Assembly (NCBI GenBank): GCA_021792815.1
Contig: JAJYTX010000054.1
Coordinates: 1 to 10,909 of the forward strand
Direction of reading: 5' to 3'
Length of the DNA: 10,909 nucleotides
Source: Pseudomonadota bacterium
GTDB lineage: Bacteria > Pseudomonadota > Gammaproteobacteria > Steroidobacterales > Steroidobacteraceae
Under the pieces are notes generated by a model. That model ran no database searches, had not been told where the DNA came from, and saw nothing but the letters and a program-made list of their open reading frames with translations. Shown piece by piece: positions 7,746 to 10,909 of the stretch. The position numbers and the translations under genes are program-made. Every line of letters begins with the position of its first letter. Positions within the stretch are counted from its first letter, which is position 1.

Positions 7746-7774
7746 AGTATGATCGATACCCCCGCGACGGTCAA
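7746..7774 (-). promoter_or_regulatory. Predicted sigma70 promoter of icmF
   Basis: On the minus strand TTGACC (7774-7769, 5 of 6 to the consensus -35) is followed after exactly 17 nt by CATACT (7751-7746, 4 of 6 to the -10). The start would fall near 7739, giving a leader of about 55 nt. It is the strongest promoter-like pair I found in the window, and it lies in the gap between icmF and the divergent regulator gene. Confidence 0.55.
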
Positions 7775-7879
7775 CGCGGCGGCCCCGGAGGCGGCGCCGC
7801 CCGTCGCGCGCCGGTCTGCGGACCCCGGGCAGCCGGCTCGCCGAGGCCGATCCGGCGCGCAGAGTGCCCGACCCGAGGC

Positions 7880-7885
7880 TATACT
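7880..7885 (+). promoter_or_regulatory. Possible -10 element for the TetR gene
   Basis: TATACT matches the -10 consensus at 5 of 6 positions and lies 53 nt before the chosen ATG at 7939. No recognisable -35 lies 16-18 nt upstream, so it would need an activator or is a chance match. If real, it excludes the in-frame GTG at 7864 as the start. Confidence 0.3.
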
Positions 7886-7938
7886 GCCGCCCTCCGGGCC
7901 ATGGTTCAGGATCGGTCCGGAGACTCAGTTTTACCGAC

Positions 7939-8706
7939 ATGCCCACCAGCCGCCGCAAATCCACGGGTCCTGCCCGCGCCAGGACCGCGCCCGAGACACC
8001 TCGGGAAGACTCCCCGGCCCAGCCGGCTGGCCGGGCGCCGCCGCGCGCTTCACCATGGCGCGCCAGCCGCGAGCGGCTGCGAGACCGGCAGGTCAAGCGC
8101 GAGGCGGTGATCCGCGCCGCCGCCCATGCCTTCAACCGCAAGGGCTATCACAACACGTCGCTCGACGACATCGCCGCGGCGCTCGAGGTCAGCAAGCCCA
8201 CCGTCTATTACTATGTGTCCAACAAGGAGCAGTTGCTGTTCGAGTGCTTCGTGGCCGGCATCGAGCCGATCCGCACCGCCTTCCGCGAGGTGCGCCTGCT
8301 GAAGGCGCCGGCGCGCGAGCGCCTCAAGGCGGTGCTGCGTCATTATGGCGAGGCGGTCGCTTCGGAGTTCGGCTGGTGCATGGTGCGGGCCGAAGACCAG
8401 GATCTCTCGCCCGCCATGAGCGGCCACATCAAATCGCTGAAGTCCGAGATCGACCAGGGGATCCGGCGCCTGCTGCGTGAAGGCGCGCAGGATGGCTCGA
8501 TTCATCCCTGCGATCCGAAGATGACCGCCTTCGCCCTCGCCGGCGCGCTCAACTGGATCGCCCACTGGTACCGCGAAAGCCAATCCCTGAACGGCGCCGA
8601 GATCGCCGGGGCATTCATCGCCGTATTCGAGAACGGGCTCATGCCGCGCCCGCGCACGGAAAATACCCGCGGCACGCGCCCGCTGAATGCGCGGCTCGCC
8701 CGCTGA
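7939..8706 (+). CDS. TetR/AcrR-family transcriptional regulator
   Basis: The product has 255 residues. The DNA-binding domain starts at about 54 (REAVIRAAAHAFNRKGY), and the helix-turn-helix runs about 73-92 (TSLDDIAAALEVSKPTVYYY), followed by VSNKEQLL. The C-terminal ligand and dimer domain is helical and resembles TetR regulators near fatty acyl-CoA genes, but the ligand cannot be named; an acyl-CoA is a reasonable inference from the neighbours. About 50 residues rich in Pro, Ala and Arg precede the helix-turn-helix, unusual for a family that mostly begins near it. The frame is open back to a GTG at 7864; I chose the ATG at 7939 because a -10-like TATACT lies between them. No strong ribosome binding site is seen. 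It is divergent from icmF and 35 nt upstream of the thiolase, so it probably controls both directions. Confidence 0.88.
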   Translation: MPTSRRKSTGPARARTAPETPREDSPAQPAGRAPPRASPWRASRERLRDRQVKREAVIRAAAHAFNRKGYHNTSLDDIAAALEVSKPTVYYYVSNKEQLLFECFVAGIEPIRTAFREVRLLKAPARERLKAVLRHYGEAVASEFGWCMVRAEDQDLSPAMSGHIKSLKSEIDQGIRRLLREGAQDGSIHPCDPKMTAFALAGALNWIAHWYRESQSLNGAEIAGAFIAVFENGLMPRPRTENTRGTRPLNARLAR

Positions 8707-8741
8707 TCGGCCGCTTTCAAGAATTCAACAGAGGAATCGCC

Positions 8742-9920
8742 ATGTCATCTGAAATTGTCATCGCTTCCGCCAAACGCACCCCCCTCGGCTCTTTCCAGGG
8801 CGCCCTGGCCCCGGTGAGCGCCCCGCAGCTCGGCAGCGCCGCGGCCAAGGCCGCCGTCGCCGCCGCCGGGATCGGCCTCGCCGATGTGCAGGAGGTGATC
8901 CTCGGCTGCGTGCTGCCGGCCGGGCTGGGTCAGGCGCCCGCCCGGCAGGCCGCCATCGGCGCCGGCATCCCGGTTTCCACTCCGACCACCACGATCAACA
9001 AGATGTGCGGGTCGGGCCTGAAGGCCGTGATGCTGGCCGCCGATCAGATTCGCGCCGGGGGCGCCGAGGTGGTGCTCGCCGGCGGCTTCGAATCCATGAC
9101 CCAGACGCCCTACCTGCTGCCCAAGGCGCGCGCCGGCTATCGCATGGGTCACGGGGAGGTGCTGGATCACATGTTCCTCGATGGCTTGCAGAACCCGTAT
9201 GACGGCAAGCTCATGGGCTGCTTCGCCGATGCGACCGCCGCCCGCTATGGCTTCAGCCGGGAGCAGCAGGACGCATTCGCCGCCGAGTCGGTGCGCCGCG
9301 CCCTGCGCGCCGTCGAGGGCGAGTTCGACGCCGAGATCGCCCCGGTCAGCGTCAAGGGCCGCAAAGGGGAATCGACGGTGGTCCGGGATGAGACTCCCGG
9401 CAGCTGCGACATCAGCAAGATTCCCTCGCTCAGGCCCGCTTTCGGCAAAGAGGGCACCGTGACCGCCGCCAGTGCCTCTTCCATCGCCGACGGCGCGGCA
9501 GCGCTCGTGGTCATGAGCGCGGCGGCCGCGCAATCGCGCGGCGTGAAGCCGCTTGCCCGGATCGTCGCTCAAGCCAGCCACGCACAGGAACCGGAATGGT
9601 TCACGACCGCGCCGGTGGGCGCCCTGCGCAAGGTATTGGACCAGCTCGGCTGGCGGCCGCGGGACGTCGACCTGTACGAGATCAACGAAGCGTTCGCGAC
9701 CGTGACGATGGCGGCCATGCATGAGCTGGAGCTGGATCACGCCCGGGTCAATGTCAATGGTGGTGCCTGCGCGCTTGGGCATCCACTGGGCGCCACCGGC
9801 GCGCGTATCCTCACCACGCTGCTGCATGCCCTGCATCGCCGAGGCGGCAAACGGGGTATCGCCTCGCTGTGCATCGGGGGCGGTGAAGCCGTCGCGGTCG
9901 CAGTCGAGATGATCCGTTAA
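8742..9920 (+). CDS. Acetyl-CoA C-acetyltransferase (thiolase)
   Basis: The 392-residue thiolase cleaves or forms 3-ketoacyl-CoA such as acetoacetyl-CoA, and possibly 2-methylacetoacetyl-CoA. Active-site elements are all visible: Cys89 (NKMCGSGLKA) for acyl transfer, Asn315 (NEAFA), His347 (GGACALGHPLGATGAR) and Cys377 (CIGGGEA) as the acid/base. The length is normal for the AtoB/PhaA/ACAT1 type. A conserved loop usually reading TAxNAS reads TAASAS here (241-246), with Ser at the Asn position. GAGGA at 8731-8735, six bases before the ATG, is a good ribosome binding site. It lies 35 nt after tetR and 27 nt before the dehydrogenase, so the genes are probably co-transcribed. In context it is more likely degradative than for polyhydroxybutyrate synthesis, as no phaB or phaC is present. 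Confidence 0.93.
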   Translation: MSSEIVIASAKRTPLGSFQGALAPVSAPQLGSAAAKAAVAAAGIGLADVQEVILGCVLPAGLGQAPARQAAIGAGIPVSTPTTTINKMCGSGLKAVMLAADQIRAGGAEVVLAGGFESMTQTPYLLPKARAGYRMGHGEVLDHMFLDGLQNPYDGKLMGCFADATAARYGFSREQQDAFAAESVRRALRAVEGEFDAEIAPVSVKGRKGESTVVRDETPGSCDISKIPSLRPAFGKEGTVTAASASSIADGAAALVVMSAAAAQSRGVKPLARIVAQASHAQEPEWFTTAPVGALRKVLDQLGWRPRDVDLYEINEAFATVTMAAMHELELDHARVNVNGGACALGHPLGATGARILTTLLHALHRRGGKRGIASLCIGGGEAVAVAVEMIR

Positions 9921-9947
9921 GCTTCCGGGCAATCATAAGGGGGACAG

Positions 9948-10715
9948 ATGAAGATCCAAGACGCCCGTGCCGTCATCACCGGCGGCGCATCGGGACTCGG
10001 TCATGCCGTGGCGCGCCGCCTGATCTCGCTGGGGGCGAAAGTGACTCTGCTCGACGTGCAGGATGGCCCGGGCCGCGCGGCCGCCGATTCGCTCGGCCCC
10101 GACGCCGGGTTCGTGCGCTGCGACGTCACTTCCGAGGCTGAGGTCAACTCCGCCATGGCGAGCGCCCAGGAACGCATGGGCGGGCTGAATCTGCTGGTCA
10201 ATTGCGCCGGCGTGATCGGCGCCGGTCGCGTGATCGGCAGGAACGGGCCGATGGCGGGCGAGTTTTTCACCCGGGTGGTGCACATCAATCTCATCGGCAC
10301 CTTCCTCTGCGACAAGGCGGCGGCGAACCTGATGCAGGCCAACAGTCCGACCGAAGACGGCGAGCGCGGACTGTTGGTGCACACCTCTTCGATCGCGGCA
10401 TTCGAAGGCCAGATCGGCCAGGCGGCCTACTCGGCCACCAAGGCAGGGCTTGCCGGGATGACCCTGCCCCTGGCGCGGGAGCTGGCCCGGTTCGGTATCC
10501 GCTGCATATCGATCGCTCCCGGAATTTTCCATACTCCCATGGTCGACGGCATGACGCCCGAACTGCAGGCCTCGCTCGCCAGCCAGATTCCCTTCCCGCG
10601 CCGGCTCGGCAAGCCCGAGGAATTCGCGCAGCTGGTCGTCGCGGCGTTCGAGATTCCAATGCTCAATGGAGAGACCATCCGCCTCGATGGCGCCGTACGG
10701 ATGCAGCCGCAATGA
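9948..10715 (+). CDS. HSD10-like short-chain dehydrogenase (3-hydroxyacyl-CoA / 3-hydroxy-2-methylbutyryl-CoA dehydrogenase)
   Basis: The 255-residue product is a classical SDR. It has TGGASGLG (11-18) for the dinucleotide, Asp36 after the second strand (NAD rather than NADP), NCAG (85-88), and the catalytic set Asn114, Ser148, Tyr161 and Lys165 (YSATK). The C-terminal stretches [27 protein letters not shown] and [14 protein letters not shown] match the type-10 hydroxysteroid dehydrogenase group, whose members oxidise 3-hydroxybutyryl-CoA and 2-methyl-3-hydroxybutyryl-CoA to the 3-keto forms. The product would be the substrate of the thiolase just upstream. AAGGGGGA at 9937-9944 is a strong ribosome binding site. 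The stop overlaps the next start as ATGA, indicating translational coupling in one operon. Steroid or other alcohol activity is possible but less likely here. Confidence 0.92.
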   Translation: MKIQDARAVITGGASGLGHAVARRLISLGAKVTLLDVQDGPGRAAADSLGPDAGFVRCDVTSEAEVNSAMASAQERMGGLNLLVNCAGVIGAGRVIGRNGPMAGEFFTRVVHINLIGTFLCDKAAANLMQANSPTEDGERGLLVHTSSIAAFEGQIGQAAYSATKAGLAGMTLPLARELARFGIRCISIAPGIFHTPMVDGMTPELQASLASQIPFPRRLGKPEEFAQLVVAAFEIPMLNGETIRLDGAVRMQPQ

Positions 10716-10909
10716 GCGGGCCGCACGCCGGGGATGTCCAACGGGACGTCATGGAGTATGACGTCGTCATCGTAGGCGCCGGACCGGCCGGACTTTCCTG
10801 CGCGATCCGCCTCAAGCAGCTCAAGCCCGACCTCAGCATCTGCCTGCTCGACAAGGCCTCGGCGGTGGGCGCGCACGCGCTGTCCGGTGCGGTCATCGAG
10901 CCCGGACCG
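10712..10909 (+). CDS. Electron transfer flavoprotein-ubiquinone oxidoreductase (partial, N-terminus only)
   Basis: Sixty-six codons are visible before the right edge. After a short leader the sequence [20 protein letters not shown] (11-30) forms the FAD-binding Rossmann motif GxGPAG, followed by [20 protein letters not shown]. This pattern is typical of ETF-QO, which takes electrons from reduced ETF (fed by acyl-CoA dehydrogenases) and passes them to the quinone pool at the inner membrane. The iron-sulfur and quinone-binding parts lie outside the window. The ATG overlaps the stop of the dehydrogenase gene (ATGA). Its presence in the operon implies that an FAD acyl-CoA dehydrogenase step belongs to the same pathway. 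A second in-frame ATG 13 codons in (10751) is a possible alternative start. Confidence 0.88.
   Translation, partial: MSGPHAGDVQRDVMEYDVVIVGAGPAGLSCAIRLKQLKPDLSICLLDKASAVGAHALSGAVIEPGP

Noticed and set aside
7790..7801. Perfect 12-bp palindrome GGCGGCGCCGCC and the nearby GGTC-TGCG-GACC (7813-7824) in the icmF-tetR gap, considered as operators.
   Set aside because: All-GC palindromes are common in this composition, they do not match the repeat at 7723-7745, and they do not overlap a recognisable promoter.
8745..9932. A 395-codon minus-strand frame opposite the thiolase gene.
   Set aside because: It mirrors the thiolase in GC-rich DNA; the plus strand has all the thiolase active-site motifs and a good ribosome binding site.

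Overview
The window is a GC-rich, gene-dense stretch of a proteobacterial chromosome. An Azotobacter/Pseudomonas-type seven-iron ferredoxin, a XerD very close to the Escherichia coli type, and a GAF-GGDEF protein point to a gammaproteobacterium, but the genus cannot be fixed from this sequence. Nothing looks mobile: there are no insertion sequences, phage genes, CRISPR arrays or RNA genes, and the base composition is even throughout.

Left part (1-4284), mostly housekeeping. The window opens inside a membrane-anchored GAF-GGDEF protein (probable diguanylate cyclase) on the minus strand, cut by the left edge. Divergent from it is a zinc-ribbon Nudix hydrolase with a plausible promoter, followed by the ferredoxin gene fdxA. 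fdxA converges on xerD, with an 8-bp stem between them. Divergent from xerD is a PlsC-type acyltransferase.

Right part (4211-10909), a branched/short-chain acyl-CoA catabolism locus. A 1157-residue fused isobutyryl-CoA mutase (IcmF: cobalamin domain, G-protein chaperone domain, mutase domain in one chain) is on the minus strand. Its 3' end overlaps the acyltransferase gene by 74 bp. Across a 254-bp divergent regulatory region lies a plus-strand cluster: a TetR-family regulator, an acetyl-CoA acetyltransferase, an HSD10-like short-chain dehydrogenase, and the start of an ETF-ubiquinone oxidoreductase (overlapping by ATGA and cut by the right edge). The icmF promoter is the best one in the window (TTGACC, 17 nt, CATACT) and is followed at the predicted transcription start by an imperfect inverted repeat that could be the regulator's operator.

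How the genes may work together (inference): IcmF would turn isobutyryl-CoA, the valine intermediate, into n-butyryl-CoA. An acyl-CoA dehydrogenase feeding ETF and ETF-QO, a hydratase, the HSD10-like dehydrogenase and the thiolase could then carry butyryl-CoA to two acetyl-CoA. The dehydrogenase and hydratase are not in the window. The thiolase/HSD10 pair also fits the last steps of isoleucine breakdown.

No wholly new system is evident. The points most worth a second look are the metabolic logic of the icmF locus, the candidate operator, the antisense overlap of the acyltransferase and icmF, and the cysteine-rich GAF domain.
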